Source: an uncultured Eubacteriales bacterium
GTDB taxonomy: Bacteria > Bacillota > Clostridia > Lachnospirales > Lachnospiraceae
NCBI GenBank assembly: GCA_949294665.1
Contig: CASFID010000048.1
Span: forward strand, 62,001-126,000
Length of the DNA stretch: 64,000 nt
Direction: 5' to 3'
The notes under the pieces are model-generated. The model was not told the origin of the DNA. It did no database searches and was given only the letters and a program-made list of their open reading frames with translations. Positions within the stretch are counted from its first letter, which is position 1. The number at the start of each line of letters is the position of its first letter. This document shows, one piece after another, positions 17,609 to 26,747 of this stretch. Both the position numbers and the translations under genes were made by a program.

Positions 17609-18730
17609 ATGAAAGATGAAAATAAAAAAATAAGATTACGATTTGTTATCAGTATGACCGGCGCCATGATCGCATACTATATCGGTGCTTCTACAGGATC
17701 AGGCCAGGAATTTTTCCAGGCATACGCCACACAGGGAGCAATGGGAATGGTCGGCGTAATCATTGTGCAGGTGTTGCTTGCTGCGCTGGCGCTTGTCATT
17801 ATCCTGACATGTCAGAAACACCAGTTGGACTCGCCAAAGGACTGCTTTATCTTTTTTCTAGGAAAATATGTGGGAACCGTTATCTACTATTATACGGTAG
17901 CCTTTGTCTTTTGTTCGCTTGTCCAGCTGATTTCCGGGACAGGTTATATTGTAAGTCAGTATTATGGAATATCGCACTACATTGGTTCGGTCGTCCTGAC
18001 ACTGCTTCTGATCGCGTCTGTTTGCTTTGGATTTAAGCGTCTGCTGGAGATCATAAGCGCGATTGCACCATTTATCGTGGTCGTTATGTTTATTGTTCTT
18101 TTAATCGGCCTTATAAATGGAACGGACGGGATCGCAAAGGGTTCGGAAATGCTTCTTGCTGCGGATAATGTAAGCCGAATCGGATCCACCTGGTGGGGTT
18201 CTACGATTCTGCACTTCACTTATCTGATCCTGTTCTTCGCATCCTATTATGTCAGCTGCTATACCGTAGACCGAGGTGCGACGAAAAAGGAAACAGTGCT
18301 GTGGGTAGCCGCTGCATTTACAATCCTTGGGATTGTCTGCTTTATGATGATCGCGTCACAGATTGCAAATGCGAGTCTGACCATTGGATCTCAGGCGCCG
18401 AACGTCAGTATCGCGGCGGCGCACGCGCCGAAACTTGGAATAGCCCTGGTAGTTATTATCGTTCTTGCATCTTATACAACGACGGCTCCGATCGCTCTCA
18501 TTTGTGCAGAGTATTTTGCAAAACCGGAGACAAAACGGTATCGGATTATGGGCATTATTATCGTAATTCTCGGATTTGGAGTAAGCTGTCTCGGATCGTA
18601 TGCACAGATCATTAACGTTCTTGTATCGGTATCGGGGTGGATTGGAGTAGGAATCTGTATATTTGCAGCGATTTACAGGATATACAGAAAAGTGACAGAT
18701 AAGGAAACTGCAAAGCCCGCGGCAGAATAA
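17609..18730 (+). CDS. YkvI-like membrane transporter
   Basis: 373 residues, 10-11 membrane helices. The first helix region contains GASTGSGQEFFQAYATQG, the glycine-rich unwound helix seen in the LeuT-fold YkvI family (APC superfamily). Probably the uptake route for the amino acid or peptide degraded by this operon. I chose ATG 17609, 8 bases after GGAGG; the ATG at 17588 overlaps the previous stop but has no ribosome site. It is the last gene before a strong terminator. Confidence 0.82.
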   Translation: MKDENKKIRLRFVISMTGAMIAYYIGASTGSGQEFFQAYATQGAMGMVGVIIVQVLLAALALVIILTCQKHQLDSPKDCFIFFLGKYVGTVIYYYTVAFVFCSLVQLISGTGYIVSQYYGISHYIGSVVLTLLLIASVCFGFKRLLEIISAIAPFIVVVMFIVLLIGLINGTDGIAKGSEMLLAADNVSRIGSTWWGSTILHFTYLILFFASYYVSCYTVDRGATKKETVLWVAAAFTILGIVCFMMIASQIANASLTIGSQAPNVSIAAAHAPKLGIALVVIIVLASYTTTAPIALICAEYFAKPETKRYRIMGIIIVILGFGVSCLGSYAQIINVLVSVSGWIGVGICIFAAIYRIYRKVTDKETAKPAAE

Positions 18731-18734
18731 ATAC

Positions 18735-18769
18735 AAAAAGGACTGTTGGAAATCCCAGCAGTCCTTTTT
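18735..18769. terminator. Bidirectional terminator between the dpaL operon and its convergent regulator
   Basis: AAAAAGGACTG (18735-18745) pairs with CAGTCCTTTTT (18759-18769). It has T-runs on both strands and an inner TGG/CCA extension. Confidence 0.92.
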
Positions 18770-18778
18770 ATGTAAGAT

Positions 18779-19432
18779 TCACGATTCATAATCTATGGAA
18801 ATGAGCCAGTTGTCTTCTGCTTCTTTCTGAGCAGTTTTCAGATCCCTCTTTATAAGCGCATCTATAATACGCCGATGATTTTCATAACTGGTGCGCTGGC
18901 GTGAATAATTTTTAAAAAACTGATTTTCATTACGGCATGCCTGCAGTGTAAGCTGGTCTGTAAATGAGATCAGATACGGGTTTTCACTCAGCTGTGCCAG
19001 ATAGTTGTGAAACTTGCGGTCTGCTGCGTGAATATCTGCGGAACTGCCGGTACCGGCAAGTTCAAGGAATTTTTCGTTTAACCGGGTTAAATGATCCAGT
19101 TTTTGCTCATCGAGAGTGCTGATGCAGAAGTCTATTGCGACTGCCTGCAGTTTCCCCAGAAGCTGGTATACATATGCCATGTCCTGCGGATCAATCGGAG
19201 ATACGAATGTGCCGCTGGAGGGAATAATATGGACTAATTTCTGTTCGCTCAGCATCTGGATCGCTTCCCGCACAGGAGTACGGGAGACAGAAAAATATTC
19301 TGCAAGTTCTGTATCATTCAGTCTCTCTTCCGGTTGAAGCGTGCCGTCAATGATCCACTGACGAAGGGTAAGATAAACACGTTCTTTCGCTGTTGAACGT
19401 TTGTAGACTTCTCTTTCCTTTGGAACTGGCAT
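18779..19432 (-). CDS. GntR family regulator, FCD subfamily
   Basis: 217 residues. Winged-helix DNA-binding domain at about 15-75 (LNDTELAEYFSVSRTPVREA), then an all-helical FCD ligand-binding domain (about 85-210) with metal-type residues such as HAADRKFH. It is convergent with the diaminopropionate operon and shares its terminator, so it is the obvious candidate regulator of that operon. FCD regulators usually respond to organic acids or amino acids. A TATAAT hexamer lies on the minus strand at 19456-19461. Confidence 0.9.
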   Translation of the reverse strand: MPVPKEREVYKRSTAKERVYLTLRQWIIDGTLQPEERLNDTELAEYFSVSRTPVREAIQMLSEQKLVHIIPSSGTFVSPIDPQDMAYVYQLLGKLQAVAIDFCISTLDEQKLDHLTRLNEKFLELAGTGSSADIHAADRKFHNYLAQLSENPYLISFTDQLTLQACRNENQFFKNYSRQRTSYENHRRIIDALIKRDLKTAQKEAEDNWLISIDYES

Positions 19433-19569
19433 GTTCTTAGGCTCCTTTTTGATGTATTATATAGGTTGACTCACGTAATAACTATTCTACTATTATACGT
19501 CGGAAAATGCAATAATTACTCAAACTTTTCCACAAGATTCAGCGCTGTAAGCCATTTCCCACTATGCCC

Positions 19570-20457
19570 TCAAACATTATAAACCTGCCTCCGCCACTTT
19601 CCGGGAGCCATCCCGTACTTTCGCTTAAAGATTCGGTTAAAATATGACAGGTTGTCAAATCCGCTCTGCTCCGCGATCTCAAGTACAGAGGAGTCTGAAG
19701 ACTTCAGCATCCGTTCGGCCATAGTCAGGCGGTAATCATTGAGGTACTCAATAAATCCCGTCCCCATATGCCTCTTGAAGAATTTCATGAAGTGGGATTT
19801 GCTGTAGTAGGTGAGAGCCGCCATATCATCGACCGTGATGTGCTCTGTATAGTGTTCCTCCACATATTTTAATATGGTTTTCATTTTTTCGAGAGACTTC
19901 GTCTGAGATATCGACGTAGTCTCTTTTTTCTGCCGGTTGGAGATGAGCAGATAGAAAAACTGAAACAGAAGACCTTTTACTGCGAGCTGGTATCCTTCCG
20001 TTCTGGTGCCGCACAACAGATCGATCTGTCGGATGCATTCGGAGGCATCATTATAATAGGAAACGGCAGGAGTCAGGTATGCGTCCGACGAGATTTCACC
20101 GTTGAGAAAGGGGAAAATAAAGCGGACTGCGCACAGGTCGTTCTCACCGGATATGAGCAGCTCCGGTTTCATTATAATATTTTCGTACTCCATAGAATAC
20201 CCCTGCTCCTGTTCGATGGAATGGAGCTGTCCGGGGCGAATGAGAATAATATCCCCGGAGGTGACAGAACGCTTCTCCAGATCAGCGGAGACAATCCCCC
20301 GGCCTTTCTTGATCACGATCAGCTCAAGCTCTTCATGCCAGTGCAGAGGCACGGACGGAAAGTCATCCGGGATAGAACAAAGATATGTATTGTATGGAAA
20401 TTCTGCTGTCGTGTGAGATTTCGTTTCACGATAATTCTGATATTCGTTCAGGTTCAT
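19570..20457 (-). CDS. AraC family transcriptional regulator
   Basis: 295 residues. An N-terminal cupin sensor (about 30-110; HWHEELELIVIKKGRG, then GDIILIRPGQLHS) is followed by a C-terminal double helix-turn-helix (about 195-292; YYSKSHFMKFFKRHMG and NLSYFNRIFKRKYGMAPGKWRR). It is a sugar- or metabolite-sensing activator type. It is divergent from glgP across a 241-base gap containing inverted repeats, so it may control the glucan genes, but this is not proven. Confidence 0.9.
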   Translation of the reverse strand: MNLNEYQNYRETKSHTTAEFPYNTYLCSIPDDFPSVPLHWHEELELIVIKKGRGIVSADLEKRSVTSGDIILIRPGQLHSIEQEQGYSMEYENIIMKPELLISGENDLCAVRFIFPFLNGEISSDAYLTPAVSYYNDASECIRQIDLLCGTRTEGYQLAVKGLLFQFFYLLISNRQKKETTSISQTKSLEKMKTILKYVEEHYTEHITVDDMAALTYYSKSHFMKFFKRHMGTGFIEYLNDYRLTMAERMLKSSDSSVLEIAEQSGFDNLSYFNRIFKRKYGMAPGKWRRQVYNV

Positions 20458-20478
20458 GTTATGCCTCTTTCGTGACAG

Positions 20479-20597
20479 TGTACAATGGTTCAGCCCGCGC
20501 TCAGCTCATCTGATCGTCAGTCGCCGGATCCTCATGCGAGCATAAATCCGTTTCCTGACATCGGATGGCTGAACTGTAATGATAGTATTGTACAATA
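20479..20597. repeat. Spaced inverted repeats between araC-type gene and glgP
   Basis: TGTACAAT (20479-20486) and GGTTCAGCC (20487-20495) are mirrored by GGCTGAAC (20567-20574) and ATTGTACA (20587-20594). The second copy lies in a perfect 12-base palindrome, TATTGTACAATA (20586-20597). They may be paired operator sites. A TATAAT-like -10 for glgP lies near 20637. Confidence 0.5.
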
Positions 20598-20698
20598 AAA
20601 GGGAAGTATATTGCAAGAAATCCCATGGAATTGGTACTATAATGCGAATCATAGAGATAAGACATATGGATTCTTTTTTTGAAAGGAGAACTACTATC

Positions 20699-22954
20699 AT
20701 GAATATTCAGGAAAAGGTAGAAGCGTACCTTGGAAAGCCGGTCGCACAGGCTTCCAACAAAGAAATCTACGACGGACTGCTTGCTGTTGTACAGGAGATG
20801 GCGGCCGGGAAAGAGCGCACAGACAGCAAGAAGAAACTTTATTATATTTCAGCGGAGTTCCTGATCGGAAAGCTGCTCTCCAACAATATGATAAATTTAG
20901 GCATCTATCAGGAAGTAAAAGAGATGCTGGAGAAGAACGGGAAAGATATCTGTGAGATTGAAGAGGCTGAGCCGGAGCCGTCGCTTGGAAACGGCGGTCT
21001 GGGACGTCTGGCGGCATGTTTCCTTGACTCCATCGCAACACTCGGGCTTGCAGGAGACGGGATCGGCCTGAACTATCATCTCGGTCTGTTCAAGCAGGAA
21101 TTCGAGAATCATCTGCAGAAGGAGACTCCGAATCCGTGGATCGAGGAGAAATCATGGCTTAAGAAGACTGACACGGTATATCCGGTGCAGTTTAAAGGGC
21201 TCAATGTCAATGCGAGAATGTATGACATCGAAGTGACAGGCTACAATAACAAGACAAATAAACTTCATCTCTTCGATATTGACTCTGTTGACGAGTCTAT
21301 CGTGGAAGAAGGGATTGATTTCAATAAAGAAGACATCCAGAAGAATCTGACGCTGTTCCTCTATCCGGACGACAGCGACGAGCAGGGAAGACTGCTCCGT
21401 ATCTACCAGCAGTACTTCATGGTAAGCAGCGGCGCACAGCTCATTCTCGACGAGTGCACGGCAAAGGGAAGCAACCTGTATGACCTGCCGGATTACGCGG
21501 TGATCCAGATCAACGATACACATCCGACTATGGTGATCCCGGAACTGATCCGTCTGCTCATGGAGAGAGGCATGGATATGGACTACGCTATCGACGTAGT
21601 ATCCAGAACATGCGCATATACAAACCATACTATCCTTGCCGAGGCGCTTGAAAAATGGCCGGTAGACTACCTGAAGAAAGTAGTTCCCCAGCTTATGCCG
21701 ATCATCGAGGTGCTGGACGACAAAGTAAGAAGAAAATACGAGGATGAGAGCGTTGCCATCATCGACCGCAGTGACACAGTGCATATGGCACATATCGATA
21801 TCCACTACGGATTCAGCGTAAACGGTGTTGCCGCGTTGCACACAGAGATCCTCAAGAACTCTGAGCTGAACAACTTCTACAAGATTTATCAGGAGAAGTT
21901 CAACAACAAGACAAACGGAATCACATTCCGCCGCTGGCTCATCCACTGCAATCCGCGTCTGACCGCCCTGCTGGACGAGACGATCGGAACGGGATACAGG
22001 ACGGATGCCGCGGAACTTGAGAAACTTCTGTCGTACAAAGATGATGACAAAATTCTTGATAAGCTGCTTGAGATCAAGCACAAGAACAAAGAAGACCTGT
22101 GCGCTTACCTGCGTGAGACTCAGGGGTTGGAGGTAAGCCCGGATACGATCTTCGATATTCAGGCAAAACGTCTCCACGAGTATAAACGGCAGCAGCTGAA
22201 CGCATTGTATATCATTGACAAATATCTGGAGATCAAGGCAGGAAAGATCCCGGCAGCTCCGGTGACAGCGATCTTTGGCGCGAAAGCAGCTCCGGCTTAC
22301 GTGATCGCGAAAGATATCATCCATCTGATCCTCTGCCTGCAGGAGATTATCAACAATGATCCTGAGGTAAACAGATACCTGAGAGTTGTCATGGTAGAGA
22401 ACTACAATGTGACAAAGGCCGGCAAGCTGATCCCGGCATGCGATATTTCCGAGCAGATCTCCCTTGCTTCCAAAGAGGCCAGCGGAACAGGAAATATGAA
22501 GTTCATGCTCAACGGCGCCGTGACTCTGGGAACAGAGGACGGAGCGAATGTAGAGATCCACGAGGCTGTAGGCGACGACAACATCTTTGTAATCGGCGCG
22601 TCCAGCGATGAAGTGATCGAGCATTACGCAAAGGCTGATTATGTTGCGAAAGATTACTATGAGAACAATGAGGCGATCAAAGCGGCCGTTGACTTCATCA
22701 CAAGTGATGAGATGCTGAAAGTCGGCTGTGAGGAGAACCTGACACGCCTGAAAAATGAGCTGATCAACAAAGACTGGTTCATGACATTCTTAGACTTTGA
22801 TTCTTACAAAGAGACAAAAGAAAAAGCTCTTGCAGCATATGCTGACAGAAAAGCATGGGCGAAGATGGCGCTGGTCAATATAGCGAAAGCAGGATTCTTC
22901 TCATCCGACCGTACCATCGAAGAGTACAACAGAGACATCTGGCGTCTGCAGTAG
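20699..22954 (+). CDS. glgP: Glycogen/alpha-glucan phosphorylase
   Basis: 751 residues. Releases glucose-1-phosphate from alpha-1,4-glucans. The PLP-site motif [20 protein letters not shown] is present near the C-terminus, and the N-terminal [18 protein letters not shown] and [16 protein letters not shown] are typical. It is slightly shorter than animal and E. coli enzymes (about 800-840), as is common in clostridia. Start ATG 20699 after GAAAGGAG. It is followed 20 bases later by malQ, so the pair forms a small glucan-utilisation operon. Confidence 0.97.
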   Translation: MNIQEKVEAYLGKPVAQASNKEIYDGLLAVVQEMAAGKERTDSKKKLYYISAEFLIGKLLSNNMINLGIYQEVKEMLEKNGKDICEIEEAEPEPSLGNGGLGRLAACFLDSIATLGLAGDGIGLNYHLGLFKQEFENHLQKETPNPWIEEKSWLKKTDTVYPVQFKGLNVNARMYDIEVTGYNNKTNKLHLFDIDSVDESIVEEGIDFNKEDIQKNLTLFLYPDDSDEQGRLLRIYQQYFMVSSGAQLILDECTAKGSNLYDLPDYAVIQINDTHPTMVIPELIRLLMERGMDMDYAIDVVSRTCAYTNHTILAEALEKWPVDYLKKVVPQLMPIIEVLDDKVRRKYEDESVAIIDRSDTVHMAHIDIHYGFSVNGVAALHTEILKNSELNNFYKIYQEKFNNKTNGITFRRWLIHCNPRLTALLDETIGTGYRTDAAELEKLLSYKDDDKILDKLLEIKHKNKEDLCAYLRETQGLEVSPDTIFDIQAKRLHEYKRQQLNALYIIDKYLEIKAGKIPAAPVTAIFGAKAAPAYVIAKDIIHLILCLQEIINNDPEVNRYLRVVMVENYNVTKAGKLIPACDISEQISLASKEASGTGNMKFMLNGAVTLGTEDGANVEIHEAVGDDNIFVIGASSDEVIEHYAKADYVAKDYYENNEAIKAAVDFITSDEMLKVGCEENLTRLKNELINKDWFMTFLDFDSYKETKEKALAAYADRKAWAKMALVNIAKAGFFSSDRTIEEYNRDIWRLQ

Positions 22955-22974
22955 TAGAAGAAAGGAAAAAAGAA

Positions 22975-24465
22975 ATGAAAAGAGCAAGCGGAATCTTATT
23001 ACCGATATTTTCCCTTCCGTCAAAGTACGGGATCGGATGTTTCTCAAAGGATGCGTATAAATTCGTGGATATGTTAAAAGAGGCGGGACAGAGTTACTGG
23101 CAGATACTTCCGCTTGGACCGACTGGTTACGGGGATTCCCCGTACCAGTCTTTCTCCACGTTCGCCGGCAATCCGTATTTTATCGACCTGAAGACGCTCA
23201 TCAAAGAAGGACTTCTGACGAAGAAAGAGTGCAAGGCATATGATTTCGGTGATCAGGCAGACTGCATCGATTATGAGAAAATCTATAATTCCAGATTTAA
23301 AGCACTGAAAAAAGCATATGACCGTTTCTGTGAGAAGGGTGGCGAGGATGACGAAGACTATGTGAAGTTTGTCACGGATCAGGCGTTCTGGCTGGATGAC
23401 TACAGCCTGTATATGGCTGTAAAAGACAGTAAAGGCGGAGTGAGCTGGAATGAATGGGACGCGCCTTTGAAGAACCGCGAGGCAGACGCACTGGCAGAAG
23501 CGAGAGAGGAACTCGCGGAGGAGATCGGATTCTACAAATTCCAGCAGTATGAATTTGATAAGCAGTGGAAAAAGCTTCACGCATATGCAAATGAGAAAGG
23601 CATTCAGATCATCGGTGATATCCCGATCTATGTGGCATTTGACAGCGCGGATACATGGGCAGTGCCCGAGATGTTCCAGTTTGACGAGAACAATGAGCCG
23701 ACCGGAGTGGCAGGATGTCCGCCGGACGCATTTTCCGCAACGGGACAGCTCTGGGGAAATCCTCTCTATGACTGGGATTATCACAAAAAGACGGGATATG
23801 AGTGGTGGATCAAAAGGATCGAGTACTGTTTCAAACTTTATGATGTGGTGCGTATCGATCATTTCCGCGGCTTCGACGAGTATTACGCAATTCCGTACGG
23901 TGAAGATACAGCCGTAAACGGCAAATGGATGCCGGGTCCGGGAATGGATCTGTTCCGCGCCATTGAAGCGAAGCTTGGCAGACCGGCGATCATCGCCGAA
24001 GATCTCGGTTTCCTTACGCCGAGCGTGCTCCGGCTTTTAAAAGACAGTGGATTCCCGGGCATGAAGGTGCTCCAGTTCGCATTTGACGCGCGCGAGTCCT
24101 CCAATTATCTGCCCCATACTTATCCGACTAACTGTGTAGTCTACACTGGTACTCACGATAATGATACGACAAGAGGCTGGTACCATGAAGTCGGAAAAGA
24201 TGCCAGAGATTTTGCAAAAGAATATATGTGCAAGCCAAGGCTCGATGAAGACTCTCTGTCGAAAGACTTCATCGCCATGGCTATGAGCAGCGTCGCAGAT
24301 CTCTGCGTGATCCCGATGCAGGATTACCTGAATCTGGGAGGAGAAGCCCGCATCAACACTCCGTCCACACTTGGCGGTAACTGGGTGTGGAGAATGAAGA
24401 AAGGCCAGCCTGCGAAAGAAACCGTAAAAGAGATAAAAAGAGTGACGGCTTTGTATGGAAGATAA
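22975..24465 (+). CDS. malQ: 4-alpha-glucanotransferase (amylomaltase)
   Basis: 496 residues, GH77. Transfers glucan segments between short maltodextrins, feeding glycogen phosphorylase. The start is KRASGILLPIFSLPSKYGIG. Catalytic regions are VRIDHFRGFDEYY (nucleophile Asp), IIAEDLGFLTP (acid Glu) and TGTHDNDTTRGW (third Asp). Start ATG 22975 after AAAGGAAA. It is 20 bases downstream of glgP. Confidence 0.97.
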   Translation: MKRASGILLPIFSLPSKYGIGCFSKDAYKFVDMLKEAGQSYWQILPLGPTGYGDSPYQSFSTFAGNPYFIDLKTLIKEGLLTKKECKAYDFGDQADCIDYEKIYNSRFKALKKAYDRFCEKGGEDDEDYVKFVTDQAFWLDDYSLYMAVKDSKGGVSWNEWDAPLKNREADALAEAREELAEEIGFYKFQQYEFDKQWKKLHAYANEKGIQIIGDIPIYVAFDSADTWAVPEMFQFDENNEPTGVAGCPPDAFSATGQLWGNPLYDWDYHKKTGYEWWIKRIEYCFKLYDVVRIDHFRGFDEYYAIPYGEDTAVNGKWMPGPGMDLFRAIEAKLGRPAIIAEDLGFLTPSVLRLLKDSGFPGMKVLQFAFDARESSNYLPHTYPTNCVVYTGTHDNDTTRGWYHEVGKDARDFAKEYMCKPRLDEDSLSKDFIAMAMSSVADLCVIPMQDYLNLGGEARINTPSTLGGNWVWRMKKGQPAKETVKEIKRVTALYGR

Positions 24466-24477
24466 GAGCAGCCGCCC

Positions 24478-24939
24478 CTATCTTACCAGAGTCCATATCC
24501 AGTATATGAGCCCCAGAATCCAGCTCGTAAAAATGCCGTAGAGGATCACCGGACCGGCGATGGTGAAGATCTTGCAGCCGATCCCGAAGACTTGTCCTTC
24601 TTTCTTGTATTCTATAGACGGCGCGGCAACCGAGTTGGCAAAGCCGGTGATGGGGACGAGCGCGCCCGCGCCGCCCCATTTTGCCAGGCGGGGATAGACT
24701 CCGGCGCCAGTCAGGAGAATGCTGAGCAGGACAAGTATCATAGAAGTCCAGTTTCCGCATTCATCTTTGGGAAGAGCCTGAAATTCACAGTAGTGGAAGA
24801 TAATCTGTCCAAGACAGCATATCGCGCCTCCTGTGAGAAAGGCTTTGATCATATTTACCCAGACGTTGTGTCTGGGCGTTTTTTGTTTTACATACTGTTC
24901 ATATTGTTTTTCGTGTTTCAAGCGCTGTATTTTATCCAT
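24478..24939 (-). CDS. spoVAC: Stage V sporulation protein AC
   Basis: 153 residues. Membrane protein of the SpoVA channel that moves dipicolinic acid into the developing spore. It has a basic N-terminus, then KAFLTGGAICCLGQ, LTGAGVYPRLAKWGGAGALVP and ITGFANSVAAPSIEYKKEG, matching SpoVAC. Start ATG 24937-24939 with AAGGAG. Unusually it faces away from spoVAD and spoVAE rather than leading them in one operon. A sigma-G-like promoter lies just upstream. Confidence 0.95.
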   Translation of the reverse strand: MDKIQRLKHEKQYEQYVKQKTPRHNVWVNMIKAFLTGGAICCLGQIIFHYCEFQALPKDECGNWTSMILVLLSILLTGAGVYPRLAKWGGAGALVPITGFANSVAAPSIEYKKEGQVFGIGCKIFTIAGPVILYGIFTSWILGLIYWIWTLVR

Positions 24940-24969
24940 AATGAGCGTCTCCTTTTTGACAGTTTCTGT

Positions 24970-24998
24970 TAGTATCTTTCCTTTTTCTGCAAATATAC
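24970..24998 (-). promoter_or_regulatory. Sigma-G-like promoter for spoVAC
   Basis: On the minus strand GTATA (24994-24998) and GATACTA (24970-24976) are 17 bases apart. This is close to the forespore consensus (GNATA and CATACTA). Confidence 0.65.
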
Positions 24999-25011
24999 CC
25001 GGCGAACAGAT

Positions 25012-25040
25012 GCATATTTCTGGAAGAACTACAGATAATA
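25012..25040 (+). promoter_or_regulatory. Sigma-G-like promoter for spoVAD-spoVAE
   Basis: GCATA (25012-25016) and GATAATA (25034-25040) with a 17-base spacer lie back to back with the spoVAC promoter. Confidence 0.65.
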
Positions 25041-25144
25041 GTCTCAATCCGCCGGTTATCATCCGATCAGAGGAGGCGATCCCGACACCATGCAGAGAAC
25101 GCCGTCCGCACCGGCGGTATACAGGGAGAAATGAGGATATTGCT

Positions 25145-26242
25145 ATGAAGGATTTCACAGAAGGACAGATCATAAGAGGAAAGCAGAGCCTGCTGTTTGA
25201 AAATGCGCCCTACATTGTGAGCGCCGCCTCTGTTGTCGGGAGCAAAGAGGCAGAAGGTCCTCTCGGAAAATATTTTGATATGACAAATGAAGACGATCTT
25301 TTCGGAGCGCAGACATGGGAGGAGGCTGAGAGTACCATGCAGAAAGAAGCATGTGTGCTCACATTAGGGAAAGCGCACGTAAAAGCCGAGGAAATCCGTT
25401 ATCTGTTCGGGGGCGATCTTCTGAGGCAGGGAATTGCCACATCGATGGGAGTGGAAGCTCTCCAGATTCCGATGTTCGGACTGTACGGGGCGTGCTCTAC
25501 TTCCGGAGAGGCTCTGGCGCTTGCCGGCATGAGCGCTGCGGCGGGATACGGAAGATACATGCTGGCGGTGACGTCGAGTCATTTCGGAAGTGCGGAGAAA
25601 GAGTTCAGGTTTCCTCTCGGTTATGCGAACCAGAGACCTCTGTCCGCACACTGGACAGTGACCGGAAGCGGTGCGTTTCTCGTGCGCTCTGCGGAAAACG
25701 AAAGTGACGGGGATTCCTCGTCCGGTGCAGAGGAGCAGGATGTGGATACGTCGCATATCTCCCATGTGAGGATCGCAGGAGTGACGGTTGGAAAGATCGT
25801 AGATTACGGACTCAAGGACTCTCAGAATATGGGCGCCTGCATGGCTCCGGCAGCGATGGACACGATCGTGCAGAATTTTGAAGACACAGGACGCAGCGAA
25901 GAGGATTATGACCATATTATCACCGGAGATCTGGGATGTGTGGGACAGTCGATCCTGTTCGACCTTGTCCGGGGAAAAGGCTATGACATCAGAAAGAAGC
26001 ATCTGGACTGCGGTATGCTCATATATGACAGGGAGAGACAGGATACCCATGCGGGCGGGAGCGGATGTGGATGCGCGGCGGTCACTCTGGCTTCTTTTAT
26101 CCTGCCGAGACTGGAAAAAGGGGAGTGGAAGAGGATCCTCTTTGTGCCCACAGGCGCGCTCCTTTCTACGGTCAGTTTTAATGAGGGCGCGAGCGTCCCG
26201 GGGATCGCGCACGGGATCATCCTGGAGCATGTTCCGGAATAA
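25145..26242 (+). CDS. spoVAD: Stage V sporulation protein AD
   Basis: 365 residues. Thiolase-like soluble protein that binds dipicolinic acid for the SpoVA channel. Typical stretches are YGACSTSGEALALAGMSAAAGYGRYMLAVTSSHF (written here only as a family signature around 120-150), GDLGCVGQSI and GGSGCGCAAVTLASFILP. It is longer than the usual 338 residues because of an acidic Ser/Glu/Asp-rich insertion near 183-205. Start ATG 25145, after a weak GAGGAT site. Confidence 0.95.
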   Translation: MKDFTEGQIIRGKQSLLFENAPYIVSAASVVGSKEAEGPLGKYFDMTNEDDLFGAQTWEEAESTMQKEACVLTLGKAHVKAEEIRYLFGGDLLRQGIATSMGVEALQIPMFGLYGACSTSGEALALAGMSAAAGYGRYMLAVTSSHFGSAEKEFRFPLGYANQRPLSAHWTVTGSGAFLVRSAENESDGDSSSGAEEQDVDTSHISHVRIAGVTVGKIVDYGLKDSQNMGACMAPAAMDTIVQNFEDTGRSEEDYDHIITGDLGCVGQSILFDLVRGKGYDIRKKHLDCGMLIYDRERQDTHAGGSGCGCAAVTLASFILPRLEKGEWKRILFVPTGALLSTVSFNEGASVPGIAHGIILEHVPE

Positions 26243-26264
26243 CAGTGATGAAGGAGGAGAGAAA

Positions 26265-26621
26265 ATGGAATATATTACAGCATTTACAGTAGGCGGACTT
26301 ATCTGCGCTCTGGTGCAGATCCTGCTCGACAGAACGAAATTGATGCCGGGACGGATAATGGTGCTCCTTGTCTGTTCAGGAGCGGTACTCGGGTTCTGCG
26401 GTATCTATGAGCCTTTTCAGGAGTTTGCGGGCTCAGGTGCCAGCGTACCTCTTCTGGGATTCGGCAATCTGCTCTGGCAGGGCGTGAAAGAAGCGGTCGA
26501 AGAAAACGGATTTATCGGGATCTTCATGGGCGGTTTCAAGGCGAGCGCGGTAGGCATATCGGCGGCGCTTGTTTTTGGATATATTGCGTCGCTTGTCTTT
26601 GAGCCGAAAATGAAAAAGTGA
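26265..26621 (+). CDS. spoVAE: Stage V sporulation protein AE (AEB type)
   Basis: 118 residues, three to four membrane helices. Motifs TVGGLICALVQILLDRTKL and GFCGIYEPFQEFAGSGASVP match the SpoVAEB component of the dipicolinate channel. Start ATG 26265 after GAAGGAGGAG, 22 bases after spoVAD. It is followed by a terminator whose 3' arm overlaps the glmS promoter. Confidence 0.94.
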   Translation: MEYITAFTVGGLICALVQILLDRTKLMPGRIMVLLVCSGAVLGFCGIYEPFQEFAGSGASVPLLGFGNLLWQGVKEAVEENGFIGIFMGGFKASAVGISAALVFGYIASLVFEPKMKK

Positions 26622-26625
26622 GAGG

Positions 26626-26692
26626 AAAGCCTGTCAGCCCGGACAAAACAGCGGCGCCTGCCGGAGGGGACCGCAGGTTGACAGGCTTTATA
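26626..26692 (+). terminator. Terminator of spoVAD-spoVAE
   Basis: AAAGCCTGTCA (26626-26636) pairs with TGACAGGCTTT (26679-26689), with inner GC-rich pairing. The T-run is short. Confidence 0.7.
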
Positions 26693-26707
26693 TGTAAATG
26701 GTATGAT
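26678..26707 (+). promoter_or_regulatory. glmS promoter
   Basis: TTGACA (26678-26683) and TATGAT (26702-26707) have an 18-base spacer. The -35 lies inside the 3' arm of the preceding terminator. The remaining leader, about 35 bases, is too short for a glmS ribozyme. Confidence 0.75.
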
Positions 26708-26747
26708 GTCCACAAATCAGTAAGTCAGCTAAGGAGGATTACATAGC

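Noticed and set aside
20506-20700. Minus-strand small frame between the AraC gene and glgP
   Set aside because: Covers the glgP promoter region, lacks a ribosome site and has no coherent protein features.
21152-22624. 490-codon minus-strand open frame opposite glgP
   Set aside because: A shadow of glgP codon bias; the plus-strand frame matches phosphorylase throughout.
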